Shown here piece by piece: positions 9,079-16,898 of a DNA stretch of 64,000 bases. Where the stretch lies: contig NZ_CP092712.1 in the NCBI RefSeq assembly GCF_023983475.1, positions 2,852,001 through 2,916,000 of the forward strand, in the 5' to 3' direction. A program made the translations under genes and the position numbers. This DNA comes from Aliivibrio fischeri ATCC 7744 = JCM 18803 = DSM 507. Its GTDB lineage: Bacteria > Pseudomonadota > Gammaproteobacteria > Enterobacterales > Vibrionaceae. Below the pieces are notes generated by a model that saw only the letters and a list, made by a program, of their open reading frames with translations, ran no database searches and was not told the origin of the DNA. Within the stretch, counting starts at the first letter, position 1. Each line of letters opens with the position of its first letter.

Positions 9079-9291
9079 ATGAAAGACTTAGCAGCAAGCT
9101 TTGGGAAAAGATTACGAGAAGTCCGAAAGCTAAAGGGACTCTCTCAAGATAAACTAGCGCTAGTAGCAGAGATAGATAGAAGTTATGTTGGTCGTATTGA
9201 GCGTGGTGAAGTCAATATTACACTTGAGAAAGTCTACGAATTAGCGGAGGCACTAAAGTGTAATGTCACCGAGTTGTTGCCAGATATTTGA
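9079..9291 (+). CDS. Xre-family small regulator (controller-protein type)
   Basis: A 70-residue protein consisting almost wholly of an HTH_3 domain: FGKRLREVRKLKGLSQDKLALVAEIDRSYVGRIERGEVNITLEKVYELAEALKC. The size and the SYVGRIERG recognition segment match controller proteins of restriction-modification loci and phage-type repressors. It is divergent from the helicase operon, with a palindromic operator at 9012-9027 in between. It probably autoregulates and times expression of the helicase genes. Family assignment is strong; the target is inferred. Confidence 0.87.
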   Translation: MKDLAASFGKRLREVRKLKGLSQDKLALVAEIDRSYVGRIERGEVNITLEKVYELAEALKCNVTELLPDI

Positions 9292-9448
9292 AGGTTATAA
9301 ATATTAGATGTAGCTGTGTTGGTAAAAAATCAAGCTTCTTTATTTTATGGAATCACTAAAAAACATGTTTTTACAGGCTATGTTAAAGTTCTACACTTCA
9401 ATATTGTAGCAATAATTACAACAACTGAAATCAAGCACTCAGAAAAAC

Positions 9449-10861
9449 CTAGAACAATTCATCTTCATTATAGGTAAAACAATAATCTATCACTTCGTGG
9501 CTTTCTGAGGTGTAATTTACACCTTTGATAACCTCAACAGTAATCTTTTTACCATCAATCTTTAAGGTATCAACTCGTTCGTTACTCGAACTTTCGTCAA
9601 TATTAATTTGATGTTCTGGAGGCTTATTGCCCTCCGTTTTTATTGAAGGTGATGTGGACTCAAAAACCATTCTAGTCACCGTTGGAGAAAAATAGCGTGA
9701 ATCCTCATCAATTTCAAAAAGTTTAACTTTTACATCAGAGTATGGTTCTTTATCAATAATTGCGACCTTAGATGCCTGCTGAAAGAGTACAATATTTTTA
9801 GAAGGTGTTGCCGTTTGAGAAGAAGAAAAGATTATTCCATCCCATTTAACGCCTAAATACTCAGCAACAAGCTGCGTCGTAAGGTACTCCAGTTCAGCTT
9901 CATGAGGCTGAACTGGGCGTGATATTTGATTGCTAAGAGTCTCTAAAAAAATAGCTTGCTGCTCAGCTCTATAATAATCTGAATCGAACAGGCTTCCATT
10001 TGCTCTAATATCTCGCAACGCAGAAATATCAATAAGTTTTAACGGTCGTATAATTTCAAATTTACCAACAACTACATAACTACCAACGAAGGGCCTAACT
10101 TCAGATATGGCTGTAGATTGTTCTATAGCCCCATAAAAACATGAAATCCCTCTAGGGTTCATTCGCCCTGCAGAAGCTAAATATGAAGGAGGAGGAGCTA
10201 GTTCTGTATCTGGAGAAGACAGTGTTTTTTGAAGAGAAAAATCATCCCTATGAACTCTTGCTCGATATAAGTATTCGATCGTTGTTTTTGGTCCAGCTGC
10301 GACAATAGCTGGTGAGCCGACATGTGTTTTTAGGTCACCTACATTATTAAAAACCTCATCTAGAACCTGTGTAGCAGTTTGATTAAAAAATCTAGCTTCT
10401 GATTTTATTGATGTCTCTAAATTTCGCCACATTGCTTCCCACTCAGGGTCAACATTACGAGAGTCAATATAATGTGCAGACTCATCATGTGCGCACTCAT
10501 CGAAATCATCATATGTGGACTTTTCTGGTAAAAGTTCGAGTACATCTTCAGCTATTTGTTGGTTAACTTGCAGTATCTCACAGATGACATCTAATAGTGG
10601 GTCACCATCTCTATACCATTCGTAGTCAATTTCCTTGTCCCGTAAAGCAGCTTCTTGCCATGATTCTGGACTATTTGGCGTCCGCTTAAAATGTTTAATT
10701 AGAACGTTTTCGACTTGAGATGATATATCTCTGATTCTCGTACAAGGAAAACTTTCGTTACAGTAATCACAAGTTTGAACGTTAAGGCTATTTATCTGCT
10801 GACTTAAGAACTCTTCACCAATACATACAGTACAAACTAGGTTATCTTCCATTGATACCAT
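9449..10861 (-). CDS. HEPN/RES N-terminal domain + RES domain protein
   Basis: A 470-residue protein. Residues 8-40 hold a zinc-ribbon-like set of cysteines (CTVC at 10-13, CDYC at 31-34). Residues 40-175 match the helical HEPN/RES N-terminal type. Residues 195-390 form a RES domain with the namesake Arg (YRARVH, R200), Glu (AISEVRP, E254) and Ser (IIFSSSQT, 346-348). RES domains studied in toxin-antitoxin pairs degrade NAD+ and halt growth. Here there is no adjacent upstream Xre/DUF2384 antitoxin; the nearest Xre gene (9079) is convergent and belongs to the helicase cluster. The fused N-terminal domain may keep the toxin inactive until a trigger. Activity is inferred from family knowledge. 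Confidence 0.82.
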   Translation of the reverse strand: MVSMEDNLVCTVCIGEEFLSQQINSLNVQTCDYCNESFPCTRIRDISSQVENVLIKHFKRTPNSPESWQEAALRDKEIDYEWYRDGDPLLDVICEILQVNQQIAEDVLELLPEKSTYDDFDECAHDESAHYIDSRNVDPEWEAMWRNLETSIKSEARFFNQTATQVLDEVFNNVGDLKTHVGSPAIVAAGPKTTIEYLYRARVHRDDFSLQKTLSSPDTELAPPPSYLASAGRMNPRGISCFYGAIEQSTAISEVRPFVGSYVVVGKFEIIRPLKLIDISALRDIRANGSLFDSDYYRAEQQAIFLETLSNQISRPVQPHEAELEYLTTQLVAEYLGVKWDGIIFSSSQTATPSKNIVLFQQASKVAIIDKEPYSDVKVKLFEIDEDSRYFSPTVTRMVFESTSPSIKTEGNKPPEHQINIDESSSNERVDTLKIDGKKITVEVIKGVNYTSESHEVIDYCFTYNEDELF

Positions 10862-11075
10862 CTCAAATCTAATAGGGTTAATTTGTTACATACTACAACG
10901 CATGCATAGTGATTGTCTGTAAGTTAAGGTTTGTAATTCATTGTTGCCCAATTACAGTAATTCATCTTATTTAAGATGAAAAACGCACTCCCCTCCCATC
11001 TAGAAAGTTAGTACTTGATACGTTTAGTATATATAAGGTATATACTACACCAATCGTTATAAACAATTGGTGTAG
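10862..11075. promoter_or_regulatory. Divergent intergenic region, RES gene / ATPase operon
   Basis: This 214-base AT-rich gap separates the minus-strand RES gene from the plus-strand ATPase operon and must hold both promoters. CCAATCGTTATAAACAATTGG (11051-11070 region) is an imperfect inverted repeat (CCAAT ... ATTGG) directly before the ATPase ribosome binding site. GTATATATAAGGTATATACTAC around 11027-11048 is AT-rich and repeat-like. No gene is seen. Confidence 0.4.
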
Positions 11076-11087
11076 GTGAGTTTCTTG

Positions 11088-12908
11088 ATGAGTAATGTAT
11101 TTATTGAAAAAGTACAGGTTGAAGGTGGCTTTTTAGATGGCATGAGCTTAGAGCTAAAAAAGGGGCTAAACACTGTCATAGGCGCTAGAGGTACAGGGAA
11201 ATCAACTTTCATAGAACTCATTCGATATTGCTTAGGTATACAAGGTCATACATCCGAATCCCACTCAAAATCACTTGCTCATGCTAAATCTGTTTTAAAA
11301 GATGGGCAAGTTTCCGTGACTCTATCCGATGGTGTTCAGACATATCATTATTCGCGCACTGCTGACGGTGACACTATTCCTCCAACACATAAAGATTTAC
11401 AACTACCCCTTATATTTTCTCAAACCGAGGTTGAAAATATAGGGTTGGTATCCAATGGTAGACTAAAACTAATCGATGATTTCATCGGTGATATTGAGAT
11501 TTTTGAGTTACGAGAGCTATCAGCTATTTCCCAGATTGAATCTTTCTCATCTGAAATGATGAAGCTTTCATCCACAATCAGTGATACCGAAGACAAACTT
11601 TTAATACTACCAAAACTTAAAAGTAGTCTAATAGAACTATTGGATGAAGAAAAAAAGCTTGCAGCCGTATCTTTTCAAGCGCACTCAAAGAGTCAAGCGC
11701 TAAACATGCTATCAGACAACTATCTTAAAGTTACTGGCGATATAGAACAGTTAAAGCAATATATAGAGGCACAAGAAGAGGCTAAGAATAGTCTTACGGA
11801 AATATCCCCCCATTTTATAGATCTATCAACCAAAAGTGATGGCATTACTAAAATGTACTCTGTGGAAAAAGAAGCTTATGACTTGATAGTTTTGGCAAAC
11901 TCAAAATTGGACGATGTTTTAGTCATAGCTAAAAAAGAGTTAAACACACTACACAGCCTTCAATCAGATATAACAAAAAGTGGACAAGCTCTTAGAGCTG
12001 AAGTTGACTCACTTCAAAAAGGGGCTGGTGAATTATCTCGCAAAACTCAACATTTAAAAGAAGAAATAAGCAAACTTGAGAGCATCAAAAAAAATAATGG
12101 TGACAAAAGAAACAGAATATCTAAGTTGAAAATAGAACGAGACAATGCACTAAATAATCTGGAGCAAGCAAGAAATGAAAAATCTCAACTCAGAGAAACT
12201 GTCTGTCGTGATTTAACTGATAGCTTATCTCCACGCATTAAAGTTCACCTCGAAGAATATAGTCAACTAGACGAGTATCAGCAGGTTATTATCAATGCAC
12301 TTAAAGGAAGCGGTATAAAATATAACGACCTAGCACCTCTCATTGCTGAATCTATACCTCCCCGACTATTACTGCAAATAACCGAAAATGATGACATAGA
12401 TATGTTTCTTTCTTTATTGAACGTAACTAAAGACAGGGCATCTAGAGTACTCAACGCTTTAAAATCAAGCATAAACTCTATAGCTACTGTTAAATTAGAA
12501 GATGAAATTACTTTTGAGTTACTCGATGGTTCTGAAACTAAAGATCTGTCAGAACTTTCTACTGGTCAAAGATGCACTGTCATTCTCCCAATTATATTAG
12601 AACATAGGGACTCTTCATTAATCGTAGATCAACCAGAAGACCATATAGATAACGCATTTATCGTTGAAACATTAATCGCCTCCATCAAGCGCCGTAAAGG
12701 TCAGGGACAAACAATTGTTACGACACACAATGCAAATGTCCCTGTTCTTGGTGAGGCAGAAGAAGTAATACACTTAAATTCTGATGGCACTAGAGGCTAT
12801 GTGATGGCTAGCGGTCCTTTAATGGAAGCAAATATTGTAGACGCTATTTCATCCGTAATGGAAGGTGGAAGAGAGGCATTTAATTGTAGAGCTAACTTTT
12901 ATGACTAA
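11088..12908 (+). CDS. SMC/RecF-like AAA ATPase of three-gene signalling operon
   Basis: The ATG at 11088 is chosen because AGGTGAG (11074-11080) is well spaced before it; a GTG at 11076 would add four residues. The 606-residue protein has an ABC/SMC-type ATPase split by coiled coils: Walker A GARGTGKST (residues 32-40), coiled-coil stretches from about 130 to 375, signature LSTGQR (about 490), Walker B SLIVDQPEDHID (about 512), and His-loop TTHNAN (about 545). The C-terminal MEGGREAFNCRANFYD resembles the end of TrlF-type ATPases. Such proteins sense or hold DNA ends or unusual DNA. It overlaps the histidine kinase gene by 8 bases. I infer that it is the sensor that feeds the kinase. Confidence 0.85.
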   Translation: MSNVFIEKVQVEGGFLDGMSLELKKGLNTVIGARGTGKSTFIELIRYCLGIQGHTSESHSKSLAHAKSVLKDGQVSVTLSDGVQTYHYSRTADGDTIPPTHKDLQLPLIFSQTEVENIGLVSNGRLKLIDDFIGDIEIFELRELSAISQIESFSSEMMKLSSTISDTEDKLLILPKLKSSLIELLDEEKKLAAVSFQAHSKSQALNMLSDNYLKVTGDIEQLKQYIEAQEEAKNSLTEISPHFIDLSTKSDGITKMYSVEKEAYDLIVLANSKLDDVLVIAKKELNTLHSLQSDITKSGQALRAEVDSLQKGAGELSRKTQHLKEEISKLESIKKNNGDKRNRISKLKIERDNALNNLEQARNEKSQLRETVCRDLTDSLSPRIKVHLEEYSQLDEYQQVIINALKGSGIKYNDLAPLIAESIPPRLLLQITENDDIDMFLSLLNVTKDRASRVLNALKSSINSIATVKLEDEITFELLDGSETKDLSELSTGQRCTVILPIILEHRDSSLIVDQPEDHIDNAFIVETLIASIKRRKGQGQTIVTTHNANVPVLGEAEEVIHLNSDGTRGYVMASGPLMEANIVDAISSVMEGGREAFNCRANFYD

Positions 12909-13812
12909 TCCAGCATACCAAAATGCCAAAAGTGATCTCACATCGACAGATACCATTAAGCGCTTCCAAAGTGCTACTTATTTTGCACAAAATATTCATA
13001 CCGATATGAAGAAAGATTTAGAGACTTGCAGAAGGACTGAAAAAGTTCGTTACATCAAAATGGCTTTAGATAAAGCTCTTTATCTACTATCAAATAGTAC
13101 CCCAACGCCACTGCCTTCACATGATGCAGAGCTAGGTGGCGACCTAGAAAATGCTGAACAACTAAAAAGACATTTAAAAAACCAAGCCATTGACGAATTT
13201 TCAGGGGTAATTCTTCATGAATTAGCTCCAAAATTAGGGTTGGTAGATGCGAGTCTCAAAGAAGAATTTAACAATTATGATAGTAGTAAAGCTAAAGGAT
13301 TCGTAGAGCGACTTACCCAGATATTCCGAGCTATAGAATGCCTCAGAAAATCTACACGCGAACCAGAAAGCGTAGAAACAGACCTCTCTCAACTAATAAA
13401 GAACATCGTTCACGATGAAGTCATCGAAAAAGAAAAAATAAATATAAGCTTCCAAGGCATACAACCATGCATTATTAACTCCGACCCAGCTCTGATTACT
13501 TTAGCCTTTTCCAATGCTGTTAGAAATAGCTATGAATCTCTCACATCACTAACCAGTAGCGAACCTAAAAGCTTAATAATTTCATGGGGTGTGAGTGATA
13601 AAGATTCATGGATTAGCGTTATAGATAACGGGATAGGATTTATAGGTAATCCAGAGGTAGCTTTCAAACTAGGAAAAACAAGCAAACAAGGGCACACAGG
13701 CTTTGGTATGGGAATAATGAGGCAAGCTATGGATAACATAGGTGGTTATGCTGAGCTTTCTAATATCGAAACAGGTGGTGCAAAACTATTATTGAGATGG
13801 GGGAATTTTTAG
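12901..13812 (+). CDS. Soluble histidine kinase (GHKL ATPase)
   Basis: Starting at the ATG at 12901 gives 303 residues and an 8-base overlap with the ATPase gene; a GTG at 12865 is possible but less likely. There is no signal peptide, membrane segment or recognisable PAS/GAF domain. A DHp-like helix carries the likely phospho-acceptor His106 (VILHELAPKLG). The catalytic domain shows an N-box (LAFSNAVRNSYESL, about 201-214), G1 box DNGIGF (242-247) and G2 box GHTGFGMG (264-271). It therefore probably autophosphorylates and passes phosphate to the receiver protein encoded next, which starts on the last base of its stop codon. With no sensory domain of its own, its input probably comes from the upstream ATPase. 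Confidence 0.87.
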   Translation: MTNPAYQNAKSDLTSTDTIKRFQSATYFAQNIHTDMKKDLETCRRTEKVRYIKMALDKALYLLSNSTPTPLPSHDAELGGDLENAEQLKRHLKNQAIDEFSGVILHELAPKLGLVDASLKEEFNNYDSSKAKGFVERLTQIFRAIECLRKSTREPESVETDLSQLIKNIVHDEVIEKEKINISFQGIQPCIINSDPALITLAFSNAVRNSYESLTSLTSSEPKSLIISWGVSDKDSWISVIDNGIGFIGNPEVAFKLGKTSKQGHTGFGMGIMRQAMDNIGGYAELSNIETGGAKLLLRWGNF

Positions 13813-15251
13813 TGTCAAACCGAGTATTTAATGTTTTAGTAGTTGAAGATGATACTGAGCTATCAGACCTCATTGAAAGTACTTTCAACTCCAAGTTTCT
13901 ACAAGTAAACGTAATAAAAGCCTTTTCTAGAAATGCTGCATTTGAGATTCTAGATAGCGAAGCATTTTTTGACTACGTAACATTAGACCTATCTATTCCA
14001 GATATAGATGGTAGTTTCGATACGGATGCATCTAATGGATTGGCCGTTTTAGGAAAAATAATCGAAGTGTCTTCAGGTACGCCGGTACTAGTTTTAACAG
14101 GCACAAGTACTGTAGATATGATTCAAGATTTCTTAAATCACTCAAATTTGACCGATATTTGGGGAAGCGGAAATACAAGAGGTACTATTGAGCATCTTAC
14201 AAAGTCACGTATAGGTGAGTTAGCTGATAAAATAGCTCAAATCAATCAAGAGTTTTCATCTTCTTTTAATGTTGAATTAGTCACCAATACTTTAGAGTTA
14301 CCAATTAAACACGACCGATTATTACGTGTTTTTATTAACAGTCGAAATGCTAGCTTGGGGATTATACGTCAAATAGGAGGAGGACTATCTGCCGCAAAAG
14401 TTTACTCTGTGCTCGTTCAAGATGTCTCTGGACGTACATTGCACGCCGCTATTTGCAAATGTGGCCCAAAAGAAGATATCAATTCAGATGCTAAAAATTA
14501 CCATAACTATATCAATAGATTAAAACCTGATGCCACACCAAGAATCTTAGGGCACTTAGAATATGCAGCGGGAGACAGTAGCGGTGTTTTCTATGGGCTG
14601 GCTGAAAATTACGAAACATCGTTTTTCGAGGCGAGTCTCAATCAAGAATTTGGGGGTGGCCTAATGCAAGCTATCAAGCAAATGTTAGCCCCCTGGCATC
14701 AAAATATGAGACAGGATCAAAAACTAATTCGTGAAATTCGCTCTCAGTTAGTTTCAGATACAATTGCAGAAAGGCTTATTAAAGAGTTTGGTTTAACTGA
14801 AGCACTAAACTTTGAAACTATGCCTGTAATTTGTAAAACCTCCTGTACACATGGTGATTTCCATGGAGAAAATATTTTATTGGATATATCTTCCCAGAAA
14901 GCCACTCTCATCGACTATGGTGATGTATGTGAAGGCGTCAGTATCATCGACCCGTTAACCTTAGAATGCAGTTTTTTATTCCACCCAAAAACAAGTGATG
15001 CACTCTCCGTTTGGCCTACAGAGACAAACCGAGAAAACTGGGAAAACCTTGAAGCTTTTGTTGATGGGTGTCCTTTTAAGGAGAGTATAATTTTCTGCAG
15101 AACTTGGACTACAGAGTTAGGTGTTGGTAACAGAGAGTTAGCTGCTTGTTTGTACGCATACGCATTGCGACAATTAAAGTATGAGGGTACCAACAAAGAG
15201 CATGCTATCTCTTTGATCAACACTGCTTATCGATTGTATCAACAAAGCTAA
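13812..15251 (+). CDS. Response-regulator receiver fused to APH-like kinase
   Basis: The likely start is GTG 13812, overlapping the kinase stop (TAGTG) with GGGGGAA at 13798-13804 as ribosome binding site; ATG 13797 would add five residues. Residues 5-125 form a receiver: VVEDD acidic pocket, phospho-acceptor in YVTLDLSIPD (about Asp59), VLTGTS switch Thr. The usual Lys-Pro near the end is not seen. Residues 155-470 look like an aminoglycoside-phosphotransferase/protein-kinase-like fold: Gly-rich GGGLSAAKVYSV, Lys in AICKCGP, catalytic HGDFHGEN (about 345-352) and metal-binding LIDYGDV (about 366-372). Thus a phosphorelay would switch a kinase-type effector rather than a DNA-binding output. 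I know no named system with this architecture; substrate unknown. Confidence 0.85.
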   Translation: MSNRVFNVLVVEDDTELSDLIESTFNSKFLQVNVIKAFSRNAAFEILDSEAFFDYVTLDLSIPDIDGSFDTDASNGLAVLGKIIEVSSGTPVLVLTGTSTVDMIQDFLNHSNLTDIWGSGNTRGTIEHLTKSRIGELADKIAQINQEFSSSFNVELVTNTLELPIKHDRLLRVFINSRNASLGIIRQIGGGLSAAKVYSVLVQDVSGRTLHAAICKCGPKEDINSDAKNYHNYINRLKPDATPRILGHLEYAAGDSSGVFYGLAENYETSFFEASLNQEFGGGLMQAIKQMLAPWHQNMRQDQKLIREIRSQLVSDTIAERLIKEFGLTEALNFETMPVICKTSCTHGDFHGENILLDISSQKATLIDYGDVCEGVSIIDPLTLECSFLFHPKTSDALSVWPTETNRENWENLEAFVDGCPFKESIIFCRTWTTELGVGNRELAACLYAYALRQLKYEGTNKEHAISLINTAYRLYQQS

Positions 15252-15281
15252 CGATATCTCATAGATAATGAAGATACCGTC

Positions 15282-15389
15282 TCTGGAAAATAATATAGTC
15301 AAAGTTCAAGTTTTAGGAAAAACAGCGAAAGAATGCTGCTTTTCTGGAAAAAACTTACAAACCTTATTACACAAGCCTTTCCAGATTTA
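15282..15389. repeat. Right-end TCTGGAAA repeat cluster of the island
   Basis: Three copies of the left-end motif occur in 108 bases: two direct (15282-15293 and 15343-15352) and one inverted (15378-15389, a perfect 12-base inverted match to 40-51). Asymmetric clusters of repeats at one end are typical of binding sites for multi-subunit recombinases. I take the element's right boundary to lie between here and the terminator at 15458. Confidence 0.5.
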
Positions 15390-15457
15390 TTACAGAACTT
15401 ACCTGTGACAGTAGTGCTTAACGATGCGATAGTCTATTTCAGACTATTTTAGCAATA

Positions 15458-15507
15458 AAAAAACGCCGCCAATTAACCTTGGCGGCGTTTTTGTTTTATT
15501 GAATCAT
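15458..15507. repeat. 50-base direct repeat, copy 1 (terminator, likely att site)
   Basis: This copy matches 18747-18796 at 49 of 50 positions (A at 15472 versus C at 18761). It contains a GC-rich hairpin (CGCCGCC ... GGCGGCG) flanked by A-run and T-run, so it works as a bidirectional rho-independent terminator. The matching copy is the natural terminator after the scs operon. The flanking bases on either side of the copies differ, which marks the repeat edges sharply. I infer that it is an attachment-site duplication. Confidence 0.8.
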
Positions 15508-15644
15508 TAATAAAATAAAGAAATTCCATCTCTGTTATTTTATATTCAAAAGTAAATCAAAACTATACAATACAAACATCACAATCCTAACGCAGTACAT
15601 ATTGTACAAAGTAATCGAAATATAAACTATTAGAGGTCTAGTCA

Positions 15645-16898
15645 GTGATTCAGAACCCCAAGCGTTCAGCCGATTCTAAATCAAAAAATAATTATTGGTA
15701 TGATTACTATGCAGGCTATTCAGAATCTTTCACTATAAGTGCCTTACAATCAGCTAAACTACCAATCAATGCTACTATTCTAGATCCTTGGAACGGAGCA
15801 GGGACAACGACTAACTCTTGCTCAAAATTAGGGCTTAAATCGTTAGGATTCGATTTAAATCCTGTAATGGTAATTATAGCGAAAGCAAATCAAGCCAACG
15901 ATGATGAAATTCGACTCGCTTTCCAAAATAACAAATTACTATCAAGAAGGTACAAGAGTGAACCGAATATTCAAGATCCTTTATTATTATGGTTAACTCC
16001 TTGTTCTATTGAGCATATTAGAAAAATTGAAAAGTTTATTCTAAAAGGTAAAACCTATGATTCACTGTTAAAAAAATCAGAAGCTTTAACAACATCACAA
16101 TGTGTGCAGTATGTTGCACTATTTAACACACTAAGATCTTTTTTGGATAAATTTATTCCTTCAAACCCAACTTGGATAAAAAAAGCATCATCGAATGAAG
16201 AAAAAATTGATTTAAGCTGGGAGCAAATAAAAAGCGCCTATTTAATCAACTCATCTAAAATGAGCGAAAGTTTAATTAATTCTTCGACAAATTCTCATAT
16301 ACAGCACCCAACACTAAAAACTGGTACATCTACAGATCTCCCTGTCAAAAGTGAAACTATTGATCTGATACTATCATCCCCACCTTATTGCACTCGTATT
16401 GATTACGCTATTGCGACCTTACCAGAATTAGCAATCTTATCCGTAAAAGGAGAAAAAGAGATAGATTCCTTACGAAGAACATTAATGGGAGCAACAACGG
16501 TACCAAAAGCAGTTCCATCAAACATTAGTTTTGGCAAAGTATGCGATCATTTTCTACTTAAAGTGAAACAGCACTCTTCGACTGCATCTTCAACTTATTA
16601 TTATAAAAATTTTTTCCAATATTTCTTAGAGCTGTCATTATCAATGAAAGAAATCGCAAGGGTTCTCAAATATAAAGGAAAATGCTATCTAGTTGTACAA
16701 GACTCATACTATAAAGATATACATTGTGATTTAGCCAAAATTATTGTTGATATGTGTACTTCATTAGGACTTAAACACATTTCAACTAATACATTTTACA
16801 GTAAAAACAACATGGCAAACATCAACCCGAAAGGGAAAAAATACAGAATAAAGACTGAAGCAATCGAAAGCGTAATTGAGCTAAGAAAGGTTGAATAG
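15645..16898 (+). CDS. Amino-type DNA methyltransferase of defence operon
   Basis: A GTG start preceded by AGAGG (633-637 offset in the 15.6-kb row) gives 417 residues. It is a Rossmann-fold methyltransferase with motif I ILDPWNGAGTTT (residues 45-56) and motif IV LSSPPYCTRIDYA (about 243-255); SPPY is typical of N4-cytosine/N6-adenine amino-methyltransferases acting on DNA. The stretch between the motifs (about 90-230) is helical and could be target recognition. It is the first of three tightly packed genes; the next ATG follows the stop TAG directly. The partner DUF262 and HEPN proteins suggest that the methyl mark identifies self DNA, as in restriction-modification. The base modified and target sequence cannot be read here. 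Confidence 0.83.
   Translation: MIQNPKRSADSKSKNNYWYDYYAGYSESFTISALQSAKLPINATILDPWNGAGTTTNSCSKLGLKSLGFDLNPVMVIIAKANQANDDEIRLAFQNNKLLSRRYKSEPNIQDPLLLWLTPCSIEHIRKIEKFILKGKTYDSLLKKSEALTTSQCVQYVALFNTLRSFLDKFIPSNPTWIKKASSNEEKIDLSWEQIKSAYLINSSKMSESLINSSTNSHIQHPTLKTGTSTDLPVKSETIDLILSSPPYCTRIDYAIATLPELAILSVKGEKEIDSLRRTLMGATTVPKAVPSNISFGKVCDHFLLKVKQHSSTASSTYYYKNFFQYFLELSLSMKEIARVLKYKGKCYLVVQDSYYKDIHCDLAKIIVDMCTSLGLKHISTNTFYSKNNMANINPKGKKYRIKTEAIESVIELRKVE

Larger units (their letters stand above)
15252..15644. other. Junction region: right end of island and terminator repeat
   Basis: This 393-base gap has no gene but is rich in signals. TCTGGAAAATAA (15282-15293) and TCTGGAAAAA (15343-15352) match the left island end in direct orientation. 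TTTCCAGATTTA (15378-15389) is the inverted match. CTGTGACAG (15403-15411) and AGTCT/AGACT (15431-15445) are small inverted repeats. Then comes the first copy of the 50-base terminator repeat (15458-15507). The remaining 137 bases should hold the promoter of the methyltransferase gene. Confidence 0.6.

Noticed and set aside
9079-10861. Xre plus RES genes as a classical toxin-antitoxin pair
   Set aside because: The genes are convergent, the Xre lacks a DUF2384-type domain, and the divergent operator ties it to the helicase operon.
14915-15223. Minus-strand 102-residue frame opposite the receiver-kinase gene
   Set aside because: Antisense to the catalytic region of a clear gene; no domain or promoter signal.
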